Source: Epiperipatus broadwayi (Eukaryota > Onychophora > Udeonychophora > Euonychophora > Peripatidae). From it: a stretch of 64,000 nucleotides of DNA. Numbering within the stretch: position 1 is the first letter of the stretch; each line of letters opens with the position of its first letter. Of this stretch, positions 1-12,130 are shown in pieces. The notes under the pieces are model-generated. The model ran no database searches and was not told the origin of the DNA. It worked only from the letters and a program-made list of their open reading frames with translations. The stretch is from NCBI GenBank assembly GCA_028023455.1, contig JAQFVV010012416.1, positions 9,863,967-9,927,966 of the forward strand. Reading direction: 5' to 3'. Position numbers and translations under genes: made by a program.

Positions 1-620
1 GTTCTGAGGACTAAGTTGATGGAGCTAATTACCCTCATTACGGTATCAGATGATTTGGCTAGATAGACCCTAACTAAATTGAAGTACTAACCTCTGTATT
101 GTATAATTGCAATAAGGCAGTTTAAATCAATAAATAAGATTTGAAGCAAGGTAATATGTGAGTTTTTGTTGATGATAATGACCACTCTTCCTGCAGCGAC
201 ATAGTTGGAGTAGTGAAAAAACCCGAAGCTATTGATTATATTGATTATGTGAGAATCAGACTTCAGATGGAGCTTCATCTCACTAAGGCATGATATCCAG
301 GGTCCCGAGGAAAAACCAATATGATAGGGCATATATGCTCTTTGGTGGGAGTTCAAGCCCTGAATGTTGACCGAAATGATGTTAATCATTATCGACCTTG
401 TTTGGATTCCTGATCTCAGGAATCAAGGACTACCATGGGACCATGGTCAGCCAAGCTCAGGTCTCTTCCAATGGGATGACCATCAGGCTTCAGGACTGGA
501 CCGGATTGTGATTCAACAGAAGGCACATCATTGGGAGAGACTAATGGTGACGCTGGATCAGATTTGTCAATCTTAAGAGGAGGAGTGGCAAGGATTGGCA
601 GCCCACCTGATTCCATCATG
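1..620 (-). pseudogene. 5' part of a LINE: ORF1-like tail and AP endonuclease start, cut by window edge
   Basis: Read on the minus strand, 389-87 encodes about 100 residues that look like the start of the apurinic-type endonuclease of a non-LTR retrotransposon. It opens ISVNIQGLNS, continues with CLSEMKLH and ends with an AAGRVVIIINKN segment, the usual order for this domain. After one in-frame TAG at 89-87 the same frame continues open to base 1 (LVRVYLAKSSD and on), so the element runs out of the window. Upstream, 619-416 is open for 67 residues rich in proline and serine and could be the end of ORF1. The enzyme would nick target DNA for target-primed reverse transcription. The stop, and the absence of any reverse transcriptase inside the window, make this a dead partial copy. 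The clade is uncertain; the plus-strand LINE at 5.8-9.8 kb has a similar endonuclease start. Confidence 0.7.
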
Positions 621-2410
621 GAGGTATCAGGCTTTTATTAATTTTTAATTTGTAGCAGAAGAAATTTATATTTTTAACATTTTTAATATAAAATAATTAT
701 ATCACTTTCAAGACACTACTTCAAGCTTAAATTTCTATAGTAAGATCGTTTTCTTTACATTTTATTTTATTCAATAATAATTTGATAATTATAAAAGATT
801 AAAATGTTACTTTAAATAAAATAATATCATATGATTTTATTAATATAGTATTTTTACTGTAAAATCTTATTGATAAACAACGTCCAAAAATATTTATAGC
901 ATGCTCGTATATTGATTTATTTTCCCTCTTTCTTTCCCCTCTTTCATTTATATATATATATACAAATTTGATGCTACTCGTATATTGATTTATTTTTCCT
1001 CTTTCTTTTCCCTCTTTCATTTATATATATATATATAAATTTGATGCTACAATATGTAATTTATAACTTGATCTCCATAATCATTTATTCTCAAATTCTG
1101 TAACAAATATATTAAGCACAATTTTATTTAATATTATGTTTAGCCCTAAATATGCACTTAAATCTCCAAGTTGCTGGCTTAGAGAACTAAGTTTTTCTCT
1201 ATGGGTTAACAATAGGAATTACATGATTTGTGAACACTATTACATTTATTTCTTTATCCACATATTGTATTTGAGAAAGTTTTGCAAAGACTGTCTTTTA
1301 TATTAATTTTTTTTTTGCAACATTTAAATTAAACATATATATGTACATTTAAATTATTTTTTAATTAGGATCCTATAATTAACACAGGTATTAGAATTTT
1401 TCTTATTTCAATCACTACTAATTTTTTACCATATATCTTCATATTTTAAATGTAAATTTGTTTTATATAATTTGGTTTTTTTTTAAACAAGATATTTATA
1501 ATTTAAATTTGACCTATTTCCAGATTTTAATTTTTTTGATTTAAGAAATTATTTTTAACAAGTTATAAACAATAGCATATACTCTCTAAAATTTATAAGT
1601 AAAAATGCAAAATGCCAAAAAAGGAAAGGATTTTTTATAAACATTATAATATATATAGGAGACAAAGTCTGCATTTACTTATTGTAGATACTTATTAATG
1701 GGTACATCCACAATTGGCAAAAAAAAAAAATATTGGAGAGGAAGTATATGATGACTATACAAATCAATCCATGAACAACAAATACATCCATATATATTAA
1801 ATGCTGAGTTTCATTTCATTTAATATCTTGTAATGCTATCTTTTAGCTTCTATGCAAAATTTACTTTATGAAATACTTCAACATTTTGTAACATAGTTCT
1901 TCATTGTATTCTATTTTCAGCCACTTCTTTTCAATGAATACAATCAGTATTGCACTTTTTATGATGTCTTTGAGATAATCTTTATTAAGAAAAAGATCTG
2001 CTTCTCCCAAATATATCTATGCTTAAATTTACTTCCCTTTTTACTCTCTTCAGATGATCAATCCAATGTCTTTTAATATTACATTTAGGAAGTTGAACAA
2101 TATATCAATTGATTTTGTGATCTTATTATTGTATTTTTAGAATTATATGTAGCATCTTTAAATATATATATATATTTTAATATCTTTATATTACAACTGT
2201 AGGGAGTCCAATCTTATTGTATACAATAAAGTTGCAAAATAAATAGTTCTATATACAACATGAAATATCTTAATTTAATTGCAATCATTATATCACTGTG
2301 ATGAAATATCTTAAATTCATATTGCAGCAACATATTGGAATCAATAGGTTATATCACAACATTCAAAGTTCACTTTGTCACTCAAGTGGTCTACAAGGTA
2401 TTTAATTTTA
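620..2410. repeat. AT-rich intron with a 73-bp tandem duplication (904-1049)
   Basis: Two adjacent copies, 904-976 and 977-1049, begin CTCGTATATTGATTTATTTT, continue with a pyrimidine-rich stretch and an (AT)n tract, and end TTTGATGCTA. They differ by a few bases only. The rest of 620-2410 is AT-rich with poly-T runs and shows no coding or element signal to me. Confidence 0.75.
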
Positions 2411-2544
2411 TTCACATTTTTAATTTAATAATCATCTAAGATAAAAATAGCTGAAGACTTTTTGATGCTGTCTGATGTTCACATTTTTAATTTAATAATC
2501 ATCTAAGATAAAAATAGCTGAAGACTTTTTGATGCTGTCTGATG
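2411..2544. repeat. Perfect 67-bp tandem duplication
   Basis: Copies at 2411-2477 and 2478-2544 are identical throughout (start TTCACATTTTTAATTTAATA, end TTTGATGCTGTCTGATG). Absence of any difference implies a recent duplication or an assembly duplication. Confidence 0.95.
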
Positions 2545-3203
2545 AAAGACTTAAATTTTCTGAACATTAACTTGCAGCAGTTACAAAAAGTTTTATAACA
2601 TAAATGCTACAACTGGTATCTGATACTGCTATTAAGAAAAGTATTATTTTATGTTGTAATTTTTGTTCAAATTTGATTTTTTTTATTATAAGCATAATTT
2701 ACAATTAGTATTATAATATTTGTGTAAAAACATTAATATAATTATTAAATCACAAAAAAATGGAAAAATAAAATTATTTTTATTTAACTTTTAATTGGAA
2801 TCCACTGATTGCTTTTTTATAATCAGTTATTAGTAATGAAATGAATTTGCTTTTTATTATTATAATAAGTATTATAATATTTGTATAAAAATATATATAA
2901 AAAAATACCCCTAGATTGCAAAAAATAGAGAAAAATTACCTTTGACTATAAACTGTTTGGAATACCATTAAACCCTCCAAAAGTGGCAAAAACTTATACA
3001 AGGAAAATTCAAAATAATTTGATTTTTTCAATATGTAGACATATATAAGAAACTATTGAGATGGACACCTGTTCAAATTTAAAAATTCTATGAAATTAAC
3101 ATCATGGAAATTTCTTGCAGTATTACATACAGGTTGCAGCTGTTAAAAGTTAATTACTAAAACAAAATTTTTATATATTGCATTTAAAACATAGAGAATA
3201 TTA

Positions 3204-3467
3204 AGTGCTGTTTTAGTACGCAATCTCCGCCATTTTGAATTTCAAAAACAGCCAAAATACATTGTCTGACACATCTAAATTTTTCATGTTTTGGCTTTTT
3301 TTTTTACTGCGCATTGTTGAGGGGGGGGGGGGTTCCAAGTCACATTGACCCAAATTTTAAATTTTTTCCAGTTTTCGTGTACTTTTTTATCACTTAGATG
3401 TGTCAGACAATGTTTTTGGCTGTTTTTGAAATTCAAAATGGTGGAGATCGCGTACTAAAAGAGCACT
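3204..3467. mobile_element. Inverted-repeat (foldback/MITE-like) element
   Basis: Left arm from 3204 (AGTGCTGTTTTAGTACGCAA, then TCTCCGCCATTTTGAATTTC) is mirrored by the right arm ending at 3467 (GCGTACTAAAAGAGCACT). The arms are about 75 bp long and include a shared TGTCTGACACATCTAA segment. The centre carries a 12-G run at about 3321-3332. The element has no coding capacity. I could not find a convincing target duplication, so the superfamily stays open. Confidence 0.8.
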
Positions 3468-5097
3468 GAATGTTGTATAGATCATCATTTGAAATGGCAA
3501 AAATAATACAAAGATTAGCATACTGTGAATCTGGAAATTAAGAAAATGAAGTAATGTATTTTCATTAAAAATTTCTCTATCCAAATCTGTATTATATCTT
3601 GATATCTATTTTATGAAATCTATTATAAACTTTTTCAAAGATGACTGACAAAAAAAACAAAATTGCAGCTACTATATTACCTGTTTAGCACCAGTTTTCA
3701 TTTCACCCATCTCAAATTATTCATGAGCAGTAATACAGACTTATCTCATTTCCTCATAGAAGTTGTATAATAGACAAAAAAAATAATTTTAAATACCACC
3801 ACCAACTTTCCTGGCAACAAAAACATCCCTAAAATGTTTCTTGATTTTCTAAAGTTGCATTAAGTCTATGGGAATCATTCATCTATGACTGAAATTAACC
3901 ATGTTAATCAATATTTTATGATATTTACTGCTTTTATTTCTTTATTTTTGTAAATTGGAAACATTAGAAGCATCCTTAAGATCAGGTGGCACAACTTCAC
4001 ATGTCAATATATTCCTAAAAAAAAAATCACTACTTTTGAATGACACATTATATAATTATATTTTTAAAAAAAAATTCTTATTTTTATTTTTATCATGATT
4101 TTTCTGCCATACCCCCACCTGTCCATTTAACATTAGTGATTTTATAATTATTTATACACCTTTAATGAATGATTATTTAAGCATATGCACTTAACCAGTT
4201 TGTGTGAAACAGGCCATTTTTAGATCTCTTTTTTTAATCCCTTCTATTTTAATAGTTCTTAGAGGAATATCTAATTAAGACTGTCTAAACATATAAATTT
4301 TTCTGAATTGAAATTTTTATCTCAAAGTGACTCATTATTCATTATATTACCTCATGCAAAGATAACATTTATGTACTTGTGAACATAAGAAAATTATGAG
4401 AAAAGATTGAGAGTCTGAATCATTATGCTTACAATTAAAAAACAGAAATGTGATTTCACAAGAACGTTTGTTTTCTTTTTGTACAATTAGCGCATGAAGT
4501 TGATCTTTAACTGGACTATATTGAAAACAGTAAATTAAAAAAATATAAAGGGTCACTGAAAAACTTGTTTGTATCTGAAATAGTACCTAATCTTTGTTGA
4601 ACCAACATCTGTTAGGTTTAATGGGATATGTTTGATTAGATATTGTTATTGATTATTCATAGTTAATTCTTATTTCTGAAGATCTTTCAACTATTTTTTA
4701 CCAGTGAATCCTGATGGTAGGTTCAGTTAATTTTATAATTACAATATGAAATTTAAAATTACATTGGATGTTCATATTGATATCTATATTTTTCTAAACA
4801 CTTTGCAACTTGAAAAATAATCTAAGAATACTCAAATTTGTTATTATTCTTTTATATATTATCCTGCAAAAAGAAGCCGAATTCCAACAAAATGAAACTA
4901 CCCACTTCCTTAAATATCTCATGGCATGTCATCTAATTGAGACCTAAACAAATTTGTTACTGGGTAGTGTTTTAGAAAGAAAATATGTATCAGTTTTTAT
5001 ATTTCCCAACATAGCAGCTAATATTATAATTCTTGAAAAGTTATATGCATTTCAGTAGCCCAATGTAGAATATTAAATCTTGTAGTTGAACTCTTTA
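3468..5097. other. AT-rich intron, no recognisable feature
   Basis: I see only A/T homopolymer runs and scattered short open frames without conserved motifs. A 69-codon frame on the minus strand at 4556-4347 has no family likeness and is treated as chance. Confidence 0.5.
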
Positions 5098-5219
5098 ATG
5101 AAAAAACATTTTATAATTGAACATAATACATTTTTTCCTATTGTTATGCATTGTTTTTATGAAAAAACATTTTATAATTGAACATAATACATTTTTTCTT
5201 ATCATTATGCATTGCTTTT
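5098..5219. repeat. 61-bp tandem duplication
   Basis: Copies at 5098-5158 and 5159-5219 both start ATGAAAAAACATTTTATAAT, continue TGAACATAATACATTTTTTC and end near TATGCATTG. They differ at a handful of positions. Confidence 0.9.
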
Positions 5220-5808
5220 TAAGTTAGTTAGATGAAAGTGATTGTTAGAAATAATGTGATAAACTGAACATACAACCCATCAGTTTCTTGCAATATTTTG
5301 TTATTGTTGTTTGTTTATTTTTAATCACATATCTGTATATTCATGAGAACTTTGCAGAACAATACAACTCTTCTAACTATTGCATGGCCAATCATGAATG
5401 CTTTCCATTTTTGGAAAGTGAATGAAAGTCTTGTTAATAATTTTATAATAGTAAAGTGATGATCTATTGCACTGCTTAATATTAAAGCTTTCTATGACTA
5501 AATATAAGATGGCAGCACCTTTTTTTTTTTTGCTTTTATTAATTAGTTTCCATGACATAACAATATAAATAAAAATGCAGAAAAACAATAAATATACAAA
5601 CATCACATAATAAAGCTTTCCATTAATTGTATTTACTAACCATTCTATGAAGATTCCATTTGATTTACCATAAATATAATTTAAAAATCTAGCAATTTTT
5701 ATGCAAATACAATTTTTATTGTTGTATCTTGTCACATGATTTAGAATTAAAAAAACAGGAACATGAGATGAACTTCCACATTGTATTTTTATGCAATTCC
5801 AATACAGT

Positions 5809-5955
5809 TGTATTAAGGGTCAACAATCCCTTTGCTTCAAATTTTCCAAAAATGCATGTATTGCTTCTCAATGCAATGTTGGAATTTGTAACAGTTGTGG
5901 TGGAATTGACAGACTATGTTACTTGTGCAATAATAATCATAAGACTACTTCATGA
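5809..5955 (+). pseudogene. Cysteine-rich zinc-finger-like segment, possible LINE ORF1
   Basis: One plus frame ending at the TGA at 5953 reads about 48 residues packed with cysteines: CFKFSKNACIASQC, then NVGICNSCGGIDRLC, then YLCNNNH. The spacing (CxxC pairs and a terminal His) resembles a treble-clef zinc finger of PHD or RING type, a domain known from ORF1 of some non-LTR retrotransposons. It lies about 1 kb upstream of a plus-strand LINE endonuclease, in the right order for ORF1 then ORF2. No clear start codon precedes it in frame, so it is a fragment. A different open frame overlaps it (from 5729) but shows no such pattern. The assignment to ORF1 is inference. Confidence 0.4.
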
Positions 5956-6204
5956 CCTAGTTTTGCTTTTTAAAATAGCATGCACATCTTACACATAAGT
6001 TATCATATTAACAATAAAACCTTATCTGCAATACAATCCACAAGTACTGGTTATCAAGAATCTGATGAAACACAATCTAGTCAAAGATGCAACACCAATA
6101 ACACTTTAACAGATATATTATCAGTACATTGCTGTTATGAGAATTAATCTCAAAATTCACTTACTGATAATCATTTACAACACTCTGGACTTGAACAACA
6201 ATCA

Positions 6205-6660
6205 TACATAGTTATATAATGAGCATTAATAGCTCTTAACAAGCTTTTCTGAATATCCCTATTCCCAGACTGGTTTCTAGCTCTTGGCTCTCATCAGTGA
6301 GATGCTAGGATATTCAGACATTAAATCTAAAAATACCAGCTCATGTCCAGCATTTATCTAATAGTTAACTATTAAGTAGAAAATCTGAAATTTTCAGACA
6401 TCTATATGTCTTCAAATCCAGTTATCTAATTTAAAAAGCCATATGAGACTAAACTAAATTCACATATACCATATATTAATAGTTTTAGCAATATAAAATC
6501 ACCAGAAACTCAAGAGCAAAACTATAATTGCCAAGAAATCAAGTCATACATCACGTGACTTAATTTAATAAGCTTTTACTACAAATGTTATATAATGAGT
6601 GTTAATAACTCTTAACAAGCTTTTCCAAATATCCATATCCTCAGGCCAGTTTAGTTCTGT
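6205..6660. repeat. Diverged family-B-like repeats, two direct copies
   Basis: Two related segments, about 6208-6275 and 6585-6652, share ATATAATGAG, TTAATA, CTCTTAACAAGCTTTT and ATATCC. The first contains, on the minus strand, CTGATGA (6297-6291), a short AGC/GCT hairpin and GAAA (6277-6274). This is the same core as in the family B repeats at 14.9, 25.1, 33.0 and 52.2 kb. Confidence 0.55.
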
Positions 6661-6859
6661 GTCATAACCAAAATACTACATACACTAAAAATTATACAGA
6701 GCAAAAATAAAACCAAATTGTAAAGCACCTATTCCGATAAAAATAGTAAAAGAGCTACAATACCTGATTCCAGCACCAAACATCCCAGCAAAAAGCATCA
6801 TTTCAACTATTAATATGTCAAGCATAAAAATAGCCACAATAAATGTACAAGATCTTAAA

Positions 6860-9806
6860 CTCATACAATAGAATCTCACAGAATCTCACAGCTATGTCAG
6901 TTTCTAATTAATAACTCTCTTGATATTTTTGTCATTACAGAAACAAAAATTACTCTGTCAACCAAACCCATCATTGTTAACACTCTAAACAGTAAATACA
7001 TATGTGTACACAAACCCAACATCAGAGTAGCACAAGGAATAGGTGTGCTAATTAGTACATAACTTTTACTAACAAGATTAAAAATATCAGTTAAAGCAAT
7101 CATTATTTCCTTTATTTTGCAGTAACAGTTATACTATTTTATAGCAATATATTCATGCCAAAAAGCAAAACACATCATAAATACCCTTCTCATTGCAAAG
7201 TAAAATCCTATATAAAGTTGGTTTAACTATCATGTGTGGTGATTTTAATTGCTCCTATAATGACCTCCCATCCTTTGAAACTAAAGCTCAATCTACTGAC
7301 CTTACTACCATTACTATTATTCTAATGTCCAAATGCTGAATAATTTATTGGAGGTCACGGATCTTCTCTCATTGATCTCTTTTTTGCTTCCCTAACTGAC
7401 CTAACGTTAAATTCTCTGACCGTATCTGTGTAAACTTTACACAAAGTACCCTTTAAAATAAATCAACAATGTATAAATTTAGTTTCAAGTGTCAAAGTTC
7501 CTAATGAATTTAAATTAACTATTGATGATATTTCTAATTTATTAATTGCTAGTAATTATTATTAGCTGCAGAATCTCTCTGATTGAAATATGGACACTAT
7601 TAAAAAGATTTTTAAATAATTGTTGTTCTGATCAACTAACAGATTACTGATCAACTAACAGATTACCATTCAAATAATCTTATAAAACAAAGTATTGATG
7701 ATATCACTTCAACTCTTCAAGCCACAAGGAAAATTCACTAATGCAAAACTCCTTATTTATAAGCTTCAAAATGAAACTAAATATCTAACTTCTCTTTATA
7801 ACTAACATACTTTGATATTTAGGCTTAGAAAAATAATACCTAATCTTTCAAACCCTAACAAAAACTACAGTAAATTATACAAAGTCGACCCATCATTGTG
7901 CTTATGGTATTCCAATTTTGTTGAGAGAAAATACATTCATGTCTGGCACCAACATTGATATCGAACTTCTTAATCCCTTAAAAGATACTCTAAAGCAGTT
8001 GATTATCATCTGTCCTCTATTAACTGTAACATGCATCTTCCTAAACTTATTACATCTCAAAGCAACAATTCTTGATGAAATTATGCATTTACATTCAAAT
8101 ACCTCACTAACAAATGATCTTATTCCAGCTAATATTTATAAGCATTAAATTATATTATCTTCTCCATTCTACATAGTTATTATAATCAACTTTGTTCACA
8201 CGAATATCACATAATTAATCTATCAATTAATGTAATTTTCTGCCTTAGAAAAAACTCAAAAGCTTTATATCCATCAGTAAATGACTTGCATCTTATCACA
8301 ATGGAGGATATAGATCAAAAAATATTTGTGAGAATTGTTCTTAAACAATTAAATGACCTTATCCTCCCTATATTTTCCTCATCACATTATGTTGTTAAAA
8401 CCTGCTGAGCATCTCAAGTTATTTTATTAGCACAGGAATCAATCTTATATGCAAAACAAAATAAATTAACAAGTTATATCACACACCAGATTGACTTTAA
8501 GACCGTCTTTGATCTGGTAAACTGTGAATAGTTATTTATCACTTTGAACAAACTTCTGCCTAGGCGTACACATCTAATTACCACCATAAAAATTATAAAA
8601 AATTATCTTTCCAACAGAATCATCTTCTCCTCTTAAACCAAGCCCAGGTATTCCACAAGGCTCAACATTTGCTTCATTAGTATTTGCAATATATATAGAT
8701 TCCATGATCAAAAGGATTGAGTAGTGCACAGAAGGCCTCTTTCTTTTTCATCTTGGTACTACTGTTAAAGTAATATCTTTTGTTGATAATGCCCTGATAG
8801 TCTTCGGAGATCTACAAAATATTCCTCTCATTCTTCATATTCTGAACAAATTTAAAACCTTAACAGGAACAATACAAATTTGTAAGATGCCCATATGGCA
8901 GATAACTACAGATTGCAATCTATCTTCATTCTTCACATCTACACACTTATCTTTTCTCAGAATTCCAATTATCTTATCCAAAACACAATTAAGCCTTCAT
9001 CTAAATCAGGGGTCCCCAACCTTATGCCTGCGGGCGCCATGGCACCCGCAGACCATTTTACGTGTGCCTGCCGCTATCCGAACACGATAAGAAATTATTT
9101 ATCTGATACAAATAAATTTAATTTTTGACATTTTTTTATAAATTATTATATTAAATTGTAATCAAATTGTAGGGCATACTATACTTTTACAGCGTAAAAA
9201 TATAAACGTCAATTATATGTTAAAATTTTATTTTTGAAATAAATATTTTTTTGTACATTATGTGTATTATTAACAATATCCAACTATAAATTTACATGTG
9301 ATGTGATGTGATGTACTGTGGCTTCTCCTTAAAAGAAGTCAAGAATATCTCAGCAATTATGCCCAGATAAAAAATAAATGGTGCCCGCCACCTGGCCGGT
9401 ATTATGGAATGTGCTCTTAAGTGCAAAAAGGTTAGGGACCCCTGATCTAAATTATCTGGTTACAAACAAGTTCAATAAAAAAGAAAAGTCTTCTGCCCAA
9501 AATTGTTCTACCTTATTGCTCAACACAATTTCTACAATCTTCCTCATTAACTGTTTTAAATTAAATCTTAATCCCACATGTATCTTATATAATAATCATC
9601 CGGAAGATATTATGCACATTTTTGAAACATGTCCATACTTCTCATCTTTAAGAAACTTCAGATTCCACAAGCAAATAATTAATTTTAAAATACTGCTTGA
9701 GAAAAATATCAAAAACTTTAATCCATACAATGTTATAATAATTATTCATATTGTTAGAACCATGTGGCTTGCTCACTGTTTTGCAAATTTCAACCAAGAA
9801 ATATAA
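6860..9806 (+). pseudogene. Decayed non-LTR retrotransposon ORF2 (endonuclease, RT, C-terminal zinc motif), interrupted by a hAT MITE
   Basis: The plus strand carries the remains of a LINE ORF2 in several frames. Endonuclease: LDIFVITETKITL, then VAQGIGVLIS (about 6905-7060), followed by CGDFNCSYNDLPSF near 7220-7265. Reverse transcriptase: YLSNRIIF near 8600, then the clear PSPGIPQGSTFASLVFAIYID at about 8640-8700. The catalytic box here reads SFVDNALIVFGD near 8770-8810, where active enzymes have F/YADD, so a catalytic aspartate is lost. After the 438-bp insertion at 9007-9444 the protein resumes, ending with a C-terminal cysteine/histidine motif CILYNNHPEDIMHIFETCP near 9573-9635, typical of LINE ORF2 tails. 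Several stops and frame changes make it inactive. The GIPQGS style fits the Jockey/CR1/R1-type clades; the exact clade needs a tree. Confidence 0.8.
9007..9444. mobile_element. Non-autonomous hAT MITE with perfect 8-bp target duplication
   Basis: The ends are inverted repeats: CAGGGGTCCCCAACCTTATG at the left, and ...AAAGGTTAGGGACCCCTG at the right. The element is flanked on both sides by ATCTAAAT (8999-9006 and 9445-9452), an exact 8-bp duplication as made by hAT transposases. It is 438 bp long, GC-richer near its ends (GGGCGCCATGGCACCCGC), and encodes nothing. It sits inside the RT gene of the plus-strand LINE, so it arrived after that LINE. Confidence 0.93.
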
Positions 9807-11558
9807 TGTTCTAAAAAAATAAAAATAAAAATGATATAATATATATTTATATGCTTTAAAATATATACCCAGAAATATTAAGAGAAAAATTTGGCAAAGC
9901 AATATTTTTCTTAGTAGTTCATTATTTTAAAATAATGTAAATTATATTTTAAAGTATCTATCTTCAGACACTAGTCAAAATAATTATATTTTATAAACCG
10001 AGCCTCTTATGTCATATATTTTTTTTCCCCCAGAATACATATGTTAATACTTGTACATAATTTGTAATTAATAAACTTTATTTTATATATAAAGGAAATT
10101 TTTATAATGGACATTTATGATTCTATATATATATAATTTAGATTTTATAAAAATAATGTTAGTTTTATTTTGTATGTCTGCATTAAAAATTTGTCATTAT
10201 TTCATTTATTCCACCCTAATACGTAGTATTAAAAGAATCCATTTTTGCTGAACATATATTGTTAATAAATAGAATTGATCAAATAATAAAATTATTGTGC
10301 AACCTGTATAAATGATATTATATATAGTTAATTTTAGTAAATTTAAAATTAATATCAAAGGCTAAAAGGAGTATAATAATTTCTAATGTAATAAAATATG
10401 ATTATTACTCATATGTATTTATTGAAAGGTAATCATGTCAATAAGTGCTTGCTAAATTTGGCACATGTACATCAATAAATATGGAGAAGTTGTATATGGT
10501 ATGTGAGGAACGATGAATGGATTGACCTAGCTGAAGAGATTTGATTGGTTCAACATGCATCTTAATAGCTAGTGGCATTTTTTTTTAGTAACTATAACCG
10601 TATCTTGCAAATAAAAAAGTATGTTACTATGGTTTTAAAAATATTACATATAAAAATATTAGTTTGTGGTCAGAAATAATATAGTTTCGCTTTATTTTAG
10701 TTTTAGAAATATCTACAGATATTTCAGTTAAAGGGGTGGGGGTATATATAGAGAGAGAGTGATTTCAGTTTAAAAGAAAAAAAAATTAATACGAAAGTAA
10801 TCAGAGAATACTATAATAAGTGTTTTCAATAGCATTCAGTGAATTATACTATTATTAAAAACATTTATAATAAAATAGGTAACAGAAAATACATCTCTTT
10901 AGAGATTAGAGTACTGATGGATAAGTGACCAAGTTTCGTTTTATTTTTTTACTTAAAATAATTAACTTAAATATTTCAAATATATTTCACATTGTTTTGC
11001 TTTTTTTTTTTTTAAAAAAAAAGTCACCATATGATTTTTATATAGATATTTAAAATAATTGTAAGTAATTACATGTTTTTAAAAAGAGAGAGAGAGAGAA
11101 TTTTTTTTTTTAAAAAAAAGTTTTAATTCTTCAAATAACATAGTTGCTTTTACAGGTTTTTTTTTTTTTTTTAATGAAAATGAAGCATAATTTTACTGCA
11201 AGATATAACAACTTTTTTTTAAAGTTTTTTTTTTTTTTTTCTAGAATATTTTTCTTAGCATCCTTAGAAGAAAAAAACGCTAAATATTTGAAGGTTAATT
11301 TTATAATTTTTAAATAGAGTAAACTATTTCTAAAATATATTGATAACATATTTTATTTTTTTCCATGATTAGCAGACTTATAAGTATATATGTTTTTGAG
11401 ATACTGTGGTATTAGAGCTGCGACATGAAGAATTATAATCGTTTAATCATTAAATTAATTAGGTTATTAAATCAAAAACATATTTTAAAATCCACATTTA
11501 AAAAAAAAAACAATTTAACAACAACAAAAAAAAAAATTCGAAAAGCATTAATGTGAAA
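9807..11558. other. AT-rich intron with poly-A/T and GA microsatellite
   Basis: This stretch is homopolymer-rich DNA with a short (GA)n near 11085-11099 and long T tracts at 11160-11240. I see no gene or element. Confidence 0.5.
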
Positions 11559-12130
11559 AATAGTTAAAATGCGTGTTTAAATCAAATTGAGTGTGTGTTT
11601 GCACGTGCATGTTCTGTATAATCTATTTTAATACATTGTACAGGCTTAACCTGCATTTATATATGTAATTTATGCGGGATTCGAACTCAGACTTTCCCAC
11701 GACCTATAACTCTCAGTGCCATCTTATATTGCTGACTCACCTGGTCACACACATAATTGAAAAGATAAATAATCACCAATATACGTATTTCGTGGTAAAC
11801 CAAACTCATTAAAGTGTAAAGATTGGTTATCTTAATATAAAGCTGAGTACTAATTGTATATATGTGTGGAGGTTATCTGAACTAACTGATGAGTGCTGGT
11901 TTAGCACGAAATACGATATTGGTGATTATTTATCTTTTCAACATGTGTGTGATCAGGTGAGTCAGCAATATAAAATGTCACTGAGAGTTGTAGGTCGTGT
12001 GAAAGTCTGAGTTCGAATCCCGCATATATTACATATATAAATGCAGGTGTAAGCCTGTACAATGTATTAAAATAGATTATACAGAATATGCACGTGCAAA
12101 CACACACTCAATTTGATTTAAATACGCATT
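11559..12130. repeat. Long palindrome: inverted dimer of repeat family A
   Basis: Left arm 11559-11810 and right arm 11891-12130 are inverted copies with only scattered differences, separated by an 80-bp centre. Each arm carries a pol III box-B-like GTTCGAATCC (minus strand about 11679-11688, plus strand about 12011-12020) downstream of GTGAGTCAGCAA, which suggests a tRNA-related head. The right arm begins with a hammerhead-like core (listed separately) and the left arm has a decayed one. There is no open frame. It could be a SINE inserted twice in opposite orientation, a foldback transposon or a Penelope-type terminal pair. Confidence 0.85.
11886..11911 (+). ncRNA. Hammerhead-ribozyme-like core (family A)
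   Basis: CTGATGA (11886-11892) is followed by a perfect 5-bp hairpin, GTGCT - GGTTT - AGCAC (11893-11907), then GAAA (11908-11911). This is the canonical order of hammerhead box CUGAUGA, stem II closed by a G-C pair, and box GAAA. Next to it, ATAC (11911-11914) can pair with GTAT at 11856-11859 as a 4-bp stem III, leaving A11860 as the cleavage-site base. Stem I, which must form from 11861-11885, pairs poorly. The catalytic core is therefore visible but a full self-cleaving fold is not established. Confidence 0.45.

Noticed and set aside
5373-5735. 120-codon minus-strand frame
   Set aside because: Rich in Lys, Asn, Ile, Tyr and Phe as expected from AT-rich DNA; no family resemblance and a poly-K run from a T tract. 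Treated as chance.
11131-11349. 72-codon minus-strand frame with poly-lysine
   Set aside because: Entirely a translation of A/T homopolymer tracts.
11856-11914. Calling the family A motif a proven active hammerhead
   Set aside because: Core boxes and stem II are clear, but stem I does not pair with the visible flanks and stem III is only 4 bp. Only a ribozyme-like core is claimed.
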